64,000 bases of DNA from Sphingomonas sediminicola (GTDB taxonomy: Bacteria; Pseudomonadota; Alphaproteobacteria; Sphingomonadales; Sphingomonadaceae), in the NCBI RefSeq assembly GCF_014489515.1, contig NZ_CP060782.1:2294001-2358000 (forward strand), read 5' to 3'. Every line of letters begins with the position of its first letter. Positions within the stretch are counted from its first letter, which is position 1. Below are positions 38,701 to 47,866 of this stretch, piece after piece. Both the position numbers and the translations under genes were made by a program. The notes beneath the pieces were generated by a model. That model searched no databases. It saw only the letters and a list, made by a program, of their open reading frames with translations, and was not told the DNA's origin.

Positions 38701-39263
38701 GCCTCGGTGGAGCGAATCTTTTCCTGGAGACGGCGCAACTCGGCCTCGCTCGCGAGCCAGCGATCGCGCATCTCGCCCAACTCGATTGCGCGCCCGACCA
38801 CTCGAGCGTCGAGGGCAGCAACGTCGTTGCGGAGCTTGGCCAGCTGTTTGGACCGCTCGATCTCTCGACCGATCCGGGCAATGAGCACCTCGAAATGGAA
38901 CGGCTTCGCGATGACCGTGTCCGCGCCGCTCCTGTAAGCCTGCACGGCGCCGTCCGTGTCGGACCTGCCGGTGACAAGGAAGACCGGAAGCTCGCGGTGC
39001 ACGGGGTCCTCACGCACCATGCTGACCAGCTCAACGCCGCTGGTTCCCGGCATCCGAAGCTCCGACAGGATCAGGCTGACCGAAAGCCGATGCAGCTCCG
39101 CCATTGCAGAGGCCGCGGTGTCCGCCGTAGCCACCCGATATCCGCCCTCCGAGATGCGACGGGCCAGGACTCCCAGATAAGCGCGGTTCGGCTGCACGAT
39201 GAGGACGCGCGGAGCCTCGGCTCCCGCTTCGTGAACCTCATTCTGCCACGGTGCGACATCCAT
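38697..39263 (-). CDS. Degenerate receiver-domain (response regulator-like) protein with coiled-coil tail
   Basis: The 188-residue product has a CheY-like receiver domain at about residues 18-135 and a charged, probably coiled-coil tail (ERSKQLAKLRNDVAALDARV, ending ELRRLQEKIRS). The position of the phosphoacceptor Asp is Glu68 (LILSELRMPG), and the usual acidic pair is replaced by Gln-Pro-Asn in LIVQPNRAYL. The Thr (FLVTGRSD) and Lys (VIAKPFHFEVL) are kept. It is probably a pseudo-receiver locked in an active-like state, acting by protein contacts. No output domain or kinase is adjacent. Confidence 0.88.
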   Translation of the reverse strand: MDVAPWQNEVHEAGAEAPRVLIVQPNRAYLGVLARRISEGGYRVATADTAASAMAELHRLSVSLILSELRMPGTSGVELVSMVREDPVHRELPVFLVTGRSDTDGAVQAYRSGADTVIAKPFHFEVLIARIGREIERSKQLAKLRNDVAALDARVVGRAIELGEMRDRWLASEAELRRLQEKIRSTEA

Positions 39264-39307
39264 TGGCCGAGGCTACGGGGGAATGGTTAATGCCGCGATA
39301 AGCGCGA

Positions 39308-39874
39308 TCAGGGCTCCAGCTCGATGTCCCAGTAGAGGTAATCGCGCCAGCTCTGGTGCAAATAGTTGGGCGGGAAGCTGCGCCCGTGATCCTGCAACTG
39401 CCAGCTGGTCGGGCGGATCGGCTCAAGCTCTATATGCATGCCGGCCTGGCGCGGCGTGCGTCCGCCTTTCCTGAGGTTGCAGGGTGCACAGGCCGTCGCG
39501 ACATTTTCCCACGTCGTGCGGCCGCCCTGGGCGCGTGGGAGCACGTGGTCGAAGGTCAGTTCCTTGCGCGAACCGCAATAGACGCAGCTGAACTTGTCGC
39601 GGAGGAACAGGTTGAACCTTGTGAACGCCGGATATTCGCTGGGCTTCACGAACTGGCGAAGCGCAATCACCGACGGAAGCTTCAGCGCCATGCTCGGGCT
39701 GTGCACTTCGCGGTCGTAGTGCGCGACGACATCGACGCGCTCCAGGAACATGGCCTTGATCGCGGTCTGCCAAGGCCAGAGGCTGAGCGGATAATAAGAG
39801 AGCGGCGTGTAGTCGGCGTTCAGGACGAGCGCCGGGCAGCTTTCGGGATGGCGAATGAGGTCGGGGTGATACAT
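39308..39874 (-). CDS. HNH endonuclease family protein
   Basis: The 188-residue product has the zinc-knuckle HNH core CVYCGSRKELTFDHVLPRAQ followed by TTWENVATACAPCNLRKGGR, with four metal-binding Cys residues and the catalytic His of DHV. The N-terminal part (PALVLNADYTPLSYYPLSLW) and the C-terminal FPPNYLHQSWRDYLYWDIE are typical of the widely conserved single-copy HNH proteins of alphaproteobacteria, whose cellular role is not established. I chose ATG at 39874 (MYHPDLIRHPESC); the frame continues upstream without conservation. Confidence 0.92.
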   Translation of the reverse strand: MYHPDLIRHPESCPALVLNADYTPLSYYPLSLWPWQTAIKAMFLERVDVVAHYDREVHSPSMALKLPSVIALRQFVKPSEYPAFTRFNLFLRDKFSCVYCGSRKELTFDHVLPRAQGGRTTWENVATACAPCNLRKGGRTPRQAGMHIELEPIRPTSWQLQDHGRSFPPNYLHQSWRDYLYWDIELEP

Positions 39875-40062
39875 GACGCGGGCAATGGCCTTTCCTGTCC
39901 GCCCGCTACGAACAAGTCTCCGGCCCTGTCGCACTCAAGGAGGAGATGGGTCGCGTCGGGCCCGTCTTCCCTTGTTGCCCACCGGATGCCAACCCGATGT
40001 GACGGCATGAAGAATCGAAGATTGCGGATTCGCCGTCAAGAGTCCTTTGAGTCACAGTCGAA

Positions 40063-40923
40063 ATGATTGTGACGCGTTTCGCACCCTCGCCGACGGGCCG
40101 GCTTCATCTCGGTCATGCGTTCAGCGCGGTTTCGGGTCACGCACGGGCCCTCGAAAGTGGCGGTCGCTTTCTTCTTCGGATCGACGATCTCGACCAGGGA
40201 CGCAGCCGACCGGAGTTCGTCGACGGCATTTACGAGGACATGGAATGGCTCGGACTCCACTGGGATGAGCCGGTCCTCGTGCAATCGCAGCGGACCGACG
40301 ACTACGGGGCGGCGCTTGACCGGCTGCGTGAGCGTGGGCTCGTCTATGCCTGCTTTTGCACCAGGGCCGACATTGCACAGTCGATGGCGGCTCCGCACGG
40401 CGACGCAGCCGCATCCTATCCCGGGACTTGTCGGCCCTTGCATGACAACCCGGAGCGGCGAGCAAAGACGCCGCACAGCTGGCGGCTAGATTCCGCCAAG
40501 GCGCTCGAAATCGCCGGCCTACCGTCGTGGACGGAGACCGACGGAGGCCGCTTCGATGCAGACGCGTCGCAGATTGGCGACGTCATCCTAGCGAGGAAGG
40601 ATGCGCCCGCGAGCTATCACCTATCCTGCGTCGTCGATGACGCGGCAAGCGGAGTGACCATGGTCGTGCGCGGAGCGGATCTCCGCCCATCGACGCCGAC
40701 CCAGCGACTGCTGCAGGTGCTGCTCGACCTGCCGGAACCCACCTATCGGCACCATCCTTTGGTCACGCACAAAGACGGACGGCGGCTCGCCAAGCGCGAC
40801 CTTGCGCCGACGCTCGCTGCCATGCGCGAGGGCGGCGTCGACGGAATTCGGCTCGCCCGAGACCTGCTGGCCGAAAAGCTCCCCTTGGTTTCGCATTTCG
40901 CGACGAGTAGAGCCGGGCCATGA
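40063..40923 (+). CDS. gluQRS: Glutamyl-Q tRNA(Asp) synthetase
   Basis: GluQRS is a truncated glutamyl-tRNA synthetase paralogue that attaches Glu to queuosine in tRNA(Asp). The 286-residue protein starts TRFAPSPTGRLHLGHAFSAV (HIGH-like motif HLGH). It has a zinc-site region CFCTRAD...SYPGTCR and the KMSKS-like KRDLAPTLAAMREGG, and it lacks the anticodon-binding domain, which distinguishes it from GltX. It leads a tight operon, overlapping the next gene by ATGA. Confidence 0.95.
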   Translation: MIVTRFAPSPTGRLHLGHAFSAVSGHARALESGGRFLLRIDDLDQGRSRPEFVDGIYEDMEWLGLHWDEPVLVQSQRTDDYGAALDRLRERGLVYACFCTRADIAQSMAAPHGDAAASYPGTCRPLHDNPERRAKTPHSWRLDSAKALEIAGLPSWTETDGGRFDADASQIGDVILARKDAPASYHLSCVVDDAASGVTMVVRGADLRPSTPTQRLLQVLLDLPEPTYRHHPLVTHKDGRRLAKRDLAPTLAAMREGGVDGIRLARDLLAEKLPLVSHFATSRAGP

Positions 40924-41126
40924 ACGCGATCCTCATCATCCTGCTCATCCTCGCCATGGGTGCTACCGCCTACGTCCTCGTTCGCGGGGTCATAGCCATG
41001 GCTTCGGGCAAGGACATCAGCGGCGAGCGGCAGCAGGATTACATGCGCAAGCGCGTGCTGTTCCAGGCCGTCGCGATCATCATCGTCATCCTGCTTCTGG
41101 TCGTGGCAGGCGGATCGCGGGGCTGA
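40920..41126 (+). CDS. HIG1-domain/twin-transmembrane protein
   Basis: This 68-residue protein has two hydrophobic helices (AILIILLILAMGATAYVLVR and LFQAVAIIIVILLLVVAG) joined by the polar loop GKDISGERQQDYMRKRV, including the conserved QxxxMRKR-type segment of the bacterial HIG1 family. Some alphaproteobacterial relatives associate with cytochrome c oxidase. It overlaps gluQRS by ATGA and precedes the adenosyltransferase gene by 13 bases. Confidence 0.88.
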   Translation: MNAILIILLILAMGATAYVLVRGVIAMASGKDISGERQQDYMRKRVLFQAVAIIIVILLLVVAGGSRG

Positions 41127-41139
41127 CGGCCAAGACCTG

Positions 41140-41703
41140 ATGGTCCGCCTCAACAAAATTTATACCAAGACGGGGGACGCCGGAACGGCGGGGCTGGTCA
41201 ACGGCTCGCGGGTCAGCAAATCGAGCCTCCGGATGATCGCCATCGGTGAAGTGGACGAGGCTAATGCCGCCATCGGCATGGCCATCTCGGCGATGGATGG
41301 GGGCGAGGTCCGTGCGCACCTGCTCCGCATCCAGAATGATATGTTCGATGTCGGCGCAGACGTCGCAACGCCGGGCGAAGTCGACGGCGCGCTGCGCACC
41401 GTCCCCGTACAGGTCGAGCGGCTGGAGCAGGAAATCGATGGGATGAACGCGGACCTCGCGCCGCTCACCAGCTTCATCCTTCCGAGCGGCTCGGTGGCCG
41501 TTTCCGCGCTGCATTTTGCCCGCGCAGTCGTCCGCCGCGCCGAGCGGGCAGCCGTCGCGCTGAACGAGGTCGAGCCGCTTAATCCGCACCTCCTCGCCTA
41601 CCTCAATCGCCTGTCCGACCATTTGTTCGTCGGCGCGCGTAAAGTCGCCGCTGGTTCTGGCGGCGATGTCCTCTGGAAGCCGGGCGGAACCCGGGACGAA
41701 TAG
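41140..41703 (+). CDS. Cob(I)alamin adenosyltransferase, PduO type
   Basis: This enzyme adenosylates cob(I)alamin or cob(I)yrinic acid diamide with ATP. The 187-residue protein has the ATP-binding N-terminus RLNKIYTKTGDAGTAGLVNG, the conserved VDEANAAIGMA helix and the PduO signature ARAVVRRAERAAVALNE followed by YLNRLSDHLFVGAR. No cobalamin biosynthesis genes are nearby, so it may serve corrinoid salvage for B12-dependent enzymes elsewhere. Confidence 0.94.
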   Translation: MVRLNKIYTKTGDAGTAGLVNGSRVSKSSLRMIAIGEVDEANAAIGMAISAMDGGEVRAHLLRIQNDMFDVGADVATPGEVDGALRTVPVQVERLEQEIDGMNADLAPLTSFILPSGSVAVSALHFARAVVRRAERAAVALNEVEPLNPHLLAYLNRLSDHLFVGARKVAAGSGGDVLWKPGGTRDE

Positions 41704-41771
41704 CCGCTCCGGCGGAACATTTGGAGAACTTCGGCTTTTATCTGCCGCTGTTTCGTGGCAGGGGCTCAACG

Positions 41772-43006
41772 ATGGCCAGGGAGGATTCGGCTCGAACCCC
41801 CAAAGCGCTCCGCGAGCGATTGGTTGCCACGCGCAAGCTGACGCTCGATCTGGCTGCGCCTCTTTCGGACGCGGATGCGACGATCCAGCCGTTTCCGGAC
41901 GCCTCGCCGGCCAAGTGGCACCTAGCCCACACGACCTGGTTCTTCGAGACGTTCGTGCTGCGCGACCATGTCGCCGATTACAGGCCGTTCGACGAGCGCT
42001 TCGCTTACCTGTTCAACAGCTACTACGAGACGGAGGGCGACCGTCACGCACGGCCCAAGCGCGGTATGCTCAGCCGCCCCTCGCTCGACGAAGTTCGCGA
42101 CTGGCGCGCCCAGGTCGATGCGGCACTCGATCGCGAGTTGCCGAACTTCTCGCCGAACGTCCTCGACCTCATCGAACTGGGCATCAATCACGAGCAGCAG
42201 CACCAGGAGCTTTTCCTTACCGACCTGCTGGCGACCTTCGCCGAAAATCCGATGGAGCCGGCTTATGCCGAGCTCGGCCCGCCCGCCTGCTTCGCGACCG
42301 AGCCGATGACATTTCATCCGGGTCGAGCCGGGATCGTCGAAATCGGAGCGAGCGAAGATGGCTTTGCCTTCGACTGCGAGCGGCCGCGCCACCGCGTCGT
42401 CCTGCACCCCCACGCGATAGCGAGCCGCAAGGTGACGAGCGGCGAATGGACCGACTTCATTGCCGACGGCGGCTACTCCACTCCGACGCTCTGGCTCAGC
42501 GAGGGCTGGGACTGGGTGCAGCGCGAAAAGATCGATGCGCCTCTCTACTGGCACGGCGACGGCACGCAGTTCACGCTCGCGGGCCGCCGCGAGATCGACC
42601 GCGCCGCACCCGTTGCGCACATCAGCTATTACGAGGCCGACGCTTTCGCCCGCTGGGCCGGCGCGCGCCTTCCGACTGAAGCCGAATGGGAGGACTTCGC
42701 GGGAAGTGCCGATCCTTTCCTCGGCAACCAGCTTGACACAGCCGAGGCTGTCCTTCCGAAACCCGGAGGAGGAATCTTCGGCGATGTGTGGGAGTGGACC
42801 GGAAGTGCCTACCTCTCCTACCCAGGCTTCGTTCCGGCCGAGGGCGCGGTCGGCGAGTATAACGGCAAGTTCATGTGCGGACAGTTCGTGCTGAAGGGGC
42901 CAGCTGCGCAACGCCGCGCGGGCACAGCCGCGCCTCCTATCGCAATTTCTTTCCTCCGGCCTCGCGCTGGCAATTCACGGGGCTGAGGCTTGCTCGAGAC
43001 AGCTGA
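41772..43006 (+). CDS. egtB: Ergothioneine biosynthesis protein EgtB (frameshifted near the C-terminus)
   Basis: EgtB is the non-heme iron sulfoxide synthase that joins a thiol donor to trimethylhistidine. The N-terminal DinB-type domain carries [14 protein letters not shown] and the iron-binding [11 protein letters not shown] (His-x3-His-x-Glu); the C-terminal formylglycine-enzyme-like domain has [20 protein letters not shown] and [11 protein letters not shown]. The end is out of frame. Adding one G in the GGGG at 42896-42899 gives [20 protein letters not shown] and [13 protein letters not shown], a normal EgtB terminus and 411 residues from ATG 41772. It overlaps egtD. Confidence 0.92.
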
Positions 43007-43948
43007 ACGGGTCGATCCCGCCTTCCGAGAAGACGTGCTGGCAGGCTTGTCGGCCTATATTCCCGCAGTGCCCGCGCGCTGGCTCTACGACCGCCGTGGA
43101 TCGGAGCTGTTCGACGAGATCACCCGTCTCCCTGCTTATTATCCAACGCAGACGGAGACGGCGCTTCTCAAGGAGATTCTTCCGGACATCGCGAAGTGCG
43201 TCCACGCCGGGCTGCCGTAGTCGAGTTCGGCGCCGGCTCGGCGACAAAAACGCCATTGCTTCTCGAAGCGATCAACCCGGCGGCCTACGTGCCAGTCGAC
43301 ATCTCCGGCGACTATCTTCGCGAGAGTGCTGCCGAGATCGCCGACCTATTCCCGTCCATCTCAGTCGAGCCGGTCGTCGCCGACTTCGCGCGACCTTTCG
43401 ACCTGCCCGACAGTATCGCGGCTCTGCCAAAGCTCGGCTTCTTTCCGGGTTCGACCATCGGCAATTTCGTGCCGCGGACCGGGACCGACCTCCTACGCAG
43501 CTTCCGCGACCTGCTCGGCGTCGGCGCGCAGCTGCTGATCGGCATGGACAAGGTGAAGCCGATCGAGCGCCTGATCGCGGCCTACGACGATCCCACGGGG
43601 GTCACCGCCGCCTTCAATCTCAACCTCCTCGAGCGGATCAACCGTGAGCTGGACGGCGACATCCCGATCGACGCCTTCCGTCACGAGGCACGCTGGAACG
43701 ACATTTTGTCGCGGATCGAGATGCATCTCGTCGCGAGGCGGGACGTGACGTTCACGATCTCAGGCAAGAGCTTCTCCTTCGCCAAGGGCTCGTCGATCCA
43801 TACCGAGAACAGCCACAAGTACGGACAGCGCGGCGCACGGGTCCTGCTTCTGGCGGGCGGGTGGACGCCATTGGCGGAGTGGACAGACCCGGCCGGAGAT
43901 TTCGCAGTCATCCTCGCCGAGGCACTTCCGAACCGTTTCGCACCGTAG
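42990..43948 (+). CDS. egtD: L-histidine N(alpha)-methyltransferase EgtD (frameshifted)
   Basis: EgtD trimethylates histidine with SAM to hercynine, the first step of ergothioneine synthesis. The N-terminal part has [20 protein letters not shown] and [13 protein letters not shown]; the second frame has the SAM site [34 protein letters not shown] and [17 protein letters not shown]. Adding one G in the GGG at 43209-43211 reads [13 protein letters not shown] and gives 319 residues (959+1 bases), the normal length. The TTG start at 42990 lies inside the end of egtB, so the two are coupled. Confidence 0.93.
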
Positions 43949-43984
43949 ATTGCGGCGCAGCGGGCCTCCCGCTAAGCCCCGTCA

Positions 43985-44287
43985 ATGCTGATTGCGCTCT
44001 TCAACGTCGCCGACCTGCTTCTTCGGGTCCTCGGCTGGATCATCATCATCCAGGTCATCCTCAGCTGGCTGGTGGCCTTCAACGTGTTGAACACGGGCTC
44101 GCAGGGCCTGCGCGCCTTCGTCGGCGCGCTCGACCGCATCACCGACCCGCTCTACCGGCCGATCCGGAAGGTCATGCCGGATTTCGGCGGCATCGATTTC
44201 TCGCCCCTGGTCCTCCTTCTCGTCATCCAGATCCTGCGGATGCTTCTGAGCGGCGTCGCGGTGGACCTGGCCTATTCGGGCGCATGA
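43985..44287 (+). CDS. YggT family membrane protein
   Basis: The 100-residue protein has two hydrophobic regions, [20 protein letters not shown] and [15 protein letters not shown], around the family signature [20 protein letters not shown]. YggT proteins are small inner-membrane proteins of uncertain role, linked to envelope or osmotic functions. It overlaps folD by ATGA. Confidence 0.93.
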   Translation: MLIALFNVADLLLRVLGWIIIIQVILSWLVAFNVLNTGSQGLRAFVGALDRITDPLYRPIRKVMPDFGGIDFSPLVLLLVIQILRMLLSGVAVDLAYSGA

Positions 44288-45171
44288 CCGCAAAGATCAT
44301 CGACGGAAAAGCCGCTGCCGCCGAAGTAAGGGCGCGCGTCGCCGGGATTGCAGCGGAATTCGCGCGCACGACCGGTCGCCAACCGGGTCTCGCGACAGTG
44401 CTGGTCGGCGAGGATCCCGCGAGCGCGGTCTATGTCCGGTCCAAGGGCAAGGCGACCAGCGAAGCCGGCATGGCAAGCTTCTCGCACAAGCTCCCGGACA
44501 CGACCTCGGAGACTGAGCTCCTCCACCTCGTCGACCAGCTCAATCGCGACGATAACGTGGACGGGATCCTGGTTCAGCTGCCGCTTCCTCCGCAGATCGA
44601 TGCGTCCCGGGTCATTGCGGCGATCGATCCGGCCAAGGACGTCGACGGCTTCCACCCGATGAACGCCGGACGGCTGGCGACCGGGCTCGAAGCGCTCGTC
44701 CCGTGCACGCCCTACGGCTGCCTCTATCTGCTGAAGCAGGAACTCGGATCGATCGCCGGGAAGGAGGCCGTCGTGATCGGCCGCTCCAATATCGTCGGAA
44801 AGCCGATGGCGCTGCTGCTGATCGGCGAAAGCGCGACGGTGACGGTCGCCCACTCCCGAACGAGGGACCTGCCGGATGTCGTTCGCCGCGCGGACATTGT
44901 CGTAGCCGCGGTCGGCCGCCCGGAAATGGTCAAGAGTGACTGGATCAAGCCGGGTGCGACGGTCATTGACGTCGGCATCAACCGTGTGCCGACGGAAGAC
45001 AGCAAGTCTCGCCTCGTCGGCGACGTCGACTTCGCCGGAGCAAGCGAGCGAGCCGGGGCGATCACTCCTGTTCCGGGCGGCGTGGGCCCGATGACCATCG
45101 CCATGCTTTTAAGGAACACGGTTGTTGCCGCGCACCGGAGGGCGGGGCTCTCGGATCCGAAGGGAGTGTAA
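44284..45171 (+). CDS. folD: Bifunctional methylenetetrahydrofolate dehydrogenase/methenyltetrahydrofolate cyclohydrolase
   Basis: FolD interconverts methylene-, methenyl- and 10-formyl-tetrahydrofolate. The 295-residue protein has the folate-site motif [27 protein letters not shown], the NADP site [17 protein letters not shown] and the C-terminal [19 protein letters not shown]. The frame is open back to 43861, but that part is antisense or out of phase with egtD and yggT; ATG 44284 overlaps the yggT stop. Its TAA shares a base with the next ATG. Confidence 0.96.
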   Translation: MTAKIIDGKAAAAEVRARVAGIAAEFARTTGRQPGLATVLVGEDPASAVYVRSKGKATSEAGMASFSHKLPDTTSETELLHLVDQLNRDDNVDGILVQLPLPPQIDASRVIAAIDPAKDVDGFHPMNAGRLATGLEALVPCTPYGCLYLLKQELGSIAGKEAVVIGRSNIVGKPMALLLIGESATVTVAHSRTRDLPDVVRRADIVVAAVGRPEMVKSDWIKPGATVIDVGINRVPTEDSKSRLVGDVDFAGASERAGAITPVPGGVGPMTIAMLLRNTVVAAHRRAGLSDPKGV

Positions 45172-45806
45172 TGCTAGAATTCCTGCTTGCTGCCGCCGCA
45201 ATCAGTGCCGTCGACGCGGAACGCGCGTTCGCAGCCGATGCGAAACGTATCGGACAATGGACCGCTTTTCGCAAATATGCCGACGAAACCGCGGTCATGT
45301 TTACGCCCCAGGCGGTCTGGGCCCATGAGTTCCTCGCCCCTCTGAAGGACCCGCCCAAGGCGATCAGCTGGGGACCCTCGGACAGCTGGCTTTCGTGCGA
45401 CGGCCGGACGGCGATAAATCGTGGCCCGTGGACTTCGGCGTCCGGCAAAGCGACGGGCTATTTCACCACGGTCTGGATGCGCAGCGGCAAGAGCTGGAAG
45501 TGGTCGTACGATGGCGGTGACACGCTGGCATCGCCGATGGCGCTTCCGAAGAAGCCCCGCGTGCAGCGCGCCAGCTGCGGCGGCCGGACGAAGATTCCGG
45601 GGGCGTATCGCGAAGAGGTGAAATCGACCGCGCGGATCGCCGGCAAGCCGCCCGCTGACGGCGGCCAGGGCCGATCGGCCGACGGCACCCTCATTTACGA
45701 ATGGAAGGTTTCCGCGTCCGGCGAACGCCATTTCGAAGCCAAGCTCTGGAACGGCCGCGACTACCGCACCATTCTCGACCAGCACATCAGCGCGCCCAAA
45801 GAATGA
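45171..45806 (+). CDS. Exported NTF2-like (DUF4440/SnoaL-type) protein
   Basis: The 211-residue product starts with a hydrophobic stretch ([20 protein letters not shown]) that may be a signal peptide. The motif AERAFAADAKRIGQWTAFRKY followed by FTPQAVWAHEFL is typical of exported NTF2-fold proteins in sphingomonads. The second half (GYFTTVWMRSGKSWKWSYDG) forms the sheet, with a long tail containing Cys. No catalytic residues are obvious. AGGGAG is well placed before the ATG, which shares one base with the folD stop. Confidence 0.75.
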   Translation: MLEFLLAAAAISAVDAERAFAADAKRIGQWTAFRKYADETAVMFTPQAVWAHEFLAPLKDPPKAISWGPSDSWLSCDGRTAINRGPWTSASGKATGYFTTVWMRSGKSWKWSYDGGDTLASPMALPKKPRVQRASCGGRTKIPGAYREEVKSTARIAGKPPADGGQGRSADGTLIYEWKVSASGERHFEAKLWNGRDYRTILDQHISAPKE

Positions 45807-46429
45807 TCGAGGTCTTCGGCTCGGCTCTCGTCACCTTCCTGGTCATCATCGACCCGCCGGGCTGCGCACCCATCTTTGCAAGCCTGACACGCGGGACGCC
45901 CGGCAAGCACCGCCGGGCGATGGCGGTCCGATCCTCGCTGATCGCCTGGGCGATCCTGATGTTCTTCGCTCTGCTCGGCCGCCCGATGCTTCAGGCACTG
46001 GGCATCAGCCTTGCAAGCTTCCGCGTCGCCGGTGGCATCATGCTGTTCATGATCGCCCTCGACATGGTGTTTGAGCGCCGGACCCAGCGCCGGGAGTCCA
46101 GGGCCCAGTCGATCGAGGGCACTCCGGAGGCCGAGGACATCTCGGTGTTCCCGATGGCGATACCCATGATCGCGGGCCCCGGTTCGATCGCCAGCGCCAT
46201 GCTGTGGGTGTCTCGCGCGGACGGCTCTGCAGAGGTCGCTGCGGTTCTTGCCGCGATTACGATCGTGATGCTGCTGACCATGCTGGCCCTCCTCGCCGCC
46301 GGACCGATCATGCGCCTTATCGGCGAAAAGCTGGAAGCGATGATCACTCGGGTCCTCGGCGTAATCCTTGCCGCGCTCGCCGCTCAGTTCGTGATCGACG
46401 GCCTCAAGCAAAGCTTCCCCTCGCTCTAG
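45803..46429 (+). CDS. MarC family integral membrane protein
   Basis: The 208-residue protein has six hydrophobic helices. FLVIIDPPGCAPIFASLTRG is the conserved first motif, SFRVAGGIMLFMIALDMVFE the middle, and FPMAIPMIAGPGSIASAML the second signature. MarC (formerly linked to antibiotic resistance) is now regarded as a membrane protein of unknown transport role. It overlaps the preceding gene by ATGA and ends the long operon begun by gluQRS. Confidence 0.92.
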   Translation: MIEVFGSALVTFLVIIDPPGCAPIFASLTRGTPGKHRRAMAVRSSLIAWAILMFFALLGRPMLQALGISLASFRVAGGIMLFMIALDMVFERRTQRRESRAQSIEGTPEAEDISVFPMAIPMIAGPGSIASAMLWVSRADGSAEVAAVLAAITIVMLLTMLALLAAGPIMRLIGEKLEAMITRVLGVILAALAAQFVIDGLKQSFPSL

Positions 46430-46496
46430 GAAGGGAACCAGTGGTACCTATCGAGCGCTCTTAAATCTCGTCGCCCCATCAAAAGAGGAAAGCGCA

Positions 46497-46738
46497 ATGA
46501 AACTCACGCTGAGAATCGGCGCTGCAATCGGCATCGTCGCGCTCGCCGCCTGCTCCCAGAGCGGTCAGGACAATGCGGCAAATATGGAGTCCGACACGCA
46601 AATGTCGACCAACGAAACCGTCCTTCCCGCGGACGAAGGCGGGCGGAAAGCGATACGCTCGGCAACCAGCTTAATCAGCTCAACGAGAGCGGCTCGGACA
46701 CCACCAACGCTACTGAAAATACGACAAATTCCGATTGA
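46497..46738 (+). CDS. Small Asn/Thr-rich lipoprotein (frameshifted)
   Basis: The N-terminus MKLTLRIGAAIGIVALAACS has a clear lipobox, LAAC, and GAGGAAAG lies just upstream. The frame breaks after LPADEGG. Adding one G in the GGG at 46641-46643 continues it as AESDTLGNQLNQLNESGSDT and then TNATENTTNSD with a TGA at 46736, giving an 80-residue lipoprotein (242+1 bases). The unrepaired frame instead yields a basic tail to 46769. No named family is recognised. Confidence 0.72.
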
Positions 46739-46858
46739 TTTGGAAAACCGCCGTTCATCAACCCATTAAGAAGATTGAGTTTTTTCAGTTCGTCGTCACC
46801 ACGGTTCGACTCGTCGGAAACGATGCGACCGCGTAACGTCCGTGCGTGTTCGTTTTTC

Positions 46859-47794
46859 ATGATGTACACACGCAAGCAGTATCGCCTGGGCACTACCGCG
46901 ATTGCCGCGGTCCTTGCCCTTTCTTCAACTTCGCTCGCTGCCCAAGAGGTGCCGAGCACCGAGACGGCACCCGTCGAGGCAACGGCGGCCGCACCGGAGC
47001 CGGCAGCGCCTGCGGCCGATCCGCTCGCCCCGGCTGCCGAGCCGGAAGCAACCTCGACGCCGGTCGAAACGACTACAGCCGCAAAACCTGAAGCTGCACC
47101 GGCGGCTAAGCCCGTGGCCAAGAAGACGGCTGCCAAGACCGTCCGTTCGGCCCCGAAGGCCGCTGCAGCGCCAGTGGATGCGCCGGCCTCCGAGCCTATT
47201 GCAGAAGTTGCTCCGGCTCCGGTCCCGATCACTTCGGTCGAGCCTGCGCCCGCAGTCGCGCCGGTTGCCGAAGTCGAGCCGGCAAAGGACGCCGAACTCA
47301 AGGAAGCACTCCCGATTGCCGGTGGCGCGGGCGCACTGATCCTCGCCCTTGCCGGCGCAGGTATGGCAGTCCGCCGGAAACGCCGCCGCGAGGACGATGA
47401 GTTCGAGCACAATTGGATCGACAACGACGAGCTCGCGCTCACCGACCCGGTCCAGGCCGAGCCCGAGGCTGGCTGGGACCCTCCTGTCCACCAACCGGTG
47501 GCTGCAACGATGCCGGCCGCAATGGAGCCGACGGAAGTTCCCGACAGGTTCGACACATCGGACTTCGGACGTCACGTCCGCGCCGCCTATCAGGGCCCGA
47601 CGACCGAGAATCCTTCGCTGTCCCTGCGCAAGCGGCTGAAGATCGCGGGAGAGCTCGACCGTCGCGAACGCCTGGGGCTGGCTCCAAAGCCGACCGCAGT
47701 CACCAAGCCGGTCGTTGCGGCCAAGCCTGAAAAGATGGCTATCTCCTTCGGCGGCACGGCCAGCAAGGCAAAGGTCCACGAATATCAGTTCTAA
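46859..47794 (+). CDS. Pro/Ala-rich single-pass envelope protein, unknown function
   Basis: The product is about 311 residues. It begins with a signal-like segment (YRLGTTAIAAVLALSSTSLA) followed by roughly 110 residues of Ala/Pro/Glu-rich low complexity. A hydrophobic helix, LPIAGGAGALILALAGAGMA, follows and then a stop-transfer cluster RRKRRREDD, and the C-terminal half contains FGRHVRAAYQGPTTENPSLS and LRKRLKIAGELDRRERLG. The predicted topology is a disordered periplasmic arm and a folded cytoplasmic tail. The open frame from 46775 lacks conservation before MMYTRK. A strong terminator follows. Confidence 0.75.
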   Translation: MMYTRKQYRLGTTAIAAVLALSSTSLAAQEVPSTETAPVEATAAAPEPAAPAADPLAPAAEPEATSTPVETTTAAKPEAAPAAKPVAKKTAAKTVRSAPKAAAAPVDAPASEPIAEVAPAPVPITSVEPAPAVAPVAEVEPAKDAELKEALPIAGGAGALILALAGAGMAVRRKRRREDDEFEHNWIDNDELALTDPVQAEPEAGWDPPVHQPVAATMPAAMEPTEVPDRFDTSDFGRHVRAAYQGPTTENPSLSLRKRLKIAGELDRRERLGLAPKPTAVTKPVVAAKPEKMAISFGGTASKAKVHEYQF

Positions 47795-47815
47795 TCTGAG
47801 CGGAAGGTTATGAAC

Positions 47816-47855
47816 GAAGGCGTCGTCGCCATTTTGGCGGCGGCGCCTTTCGTTT
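47816..47855 (+). terminator. Strong rho-independent terminator
   Basis: A 16-bp stem (47816-47831 with 47835-47850, only G-T wobbles as exceptions) has a 3-base loop and is followed by CGTTT. It lies about 20 bases after the Pro/Ala-rich protein gene and before the cupin gene. It is the best hairpin terminator I found in the window. Confidence 0.85.
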
Positions 47856-47866
47856 AGGGCTCTTCC

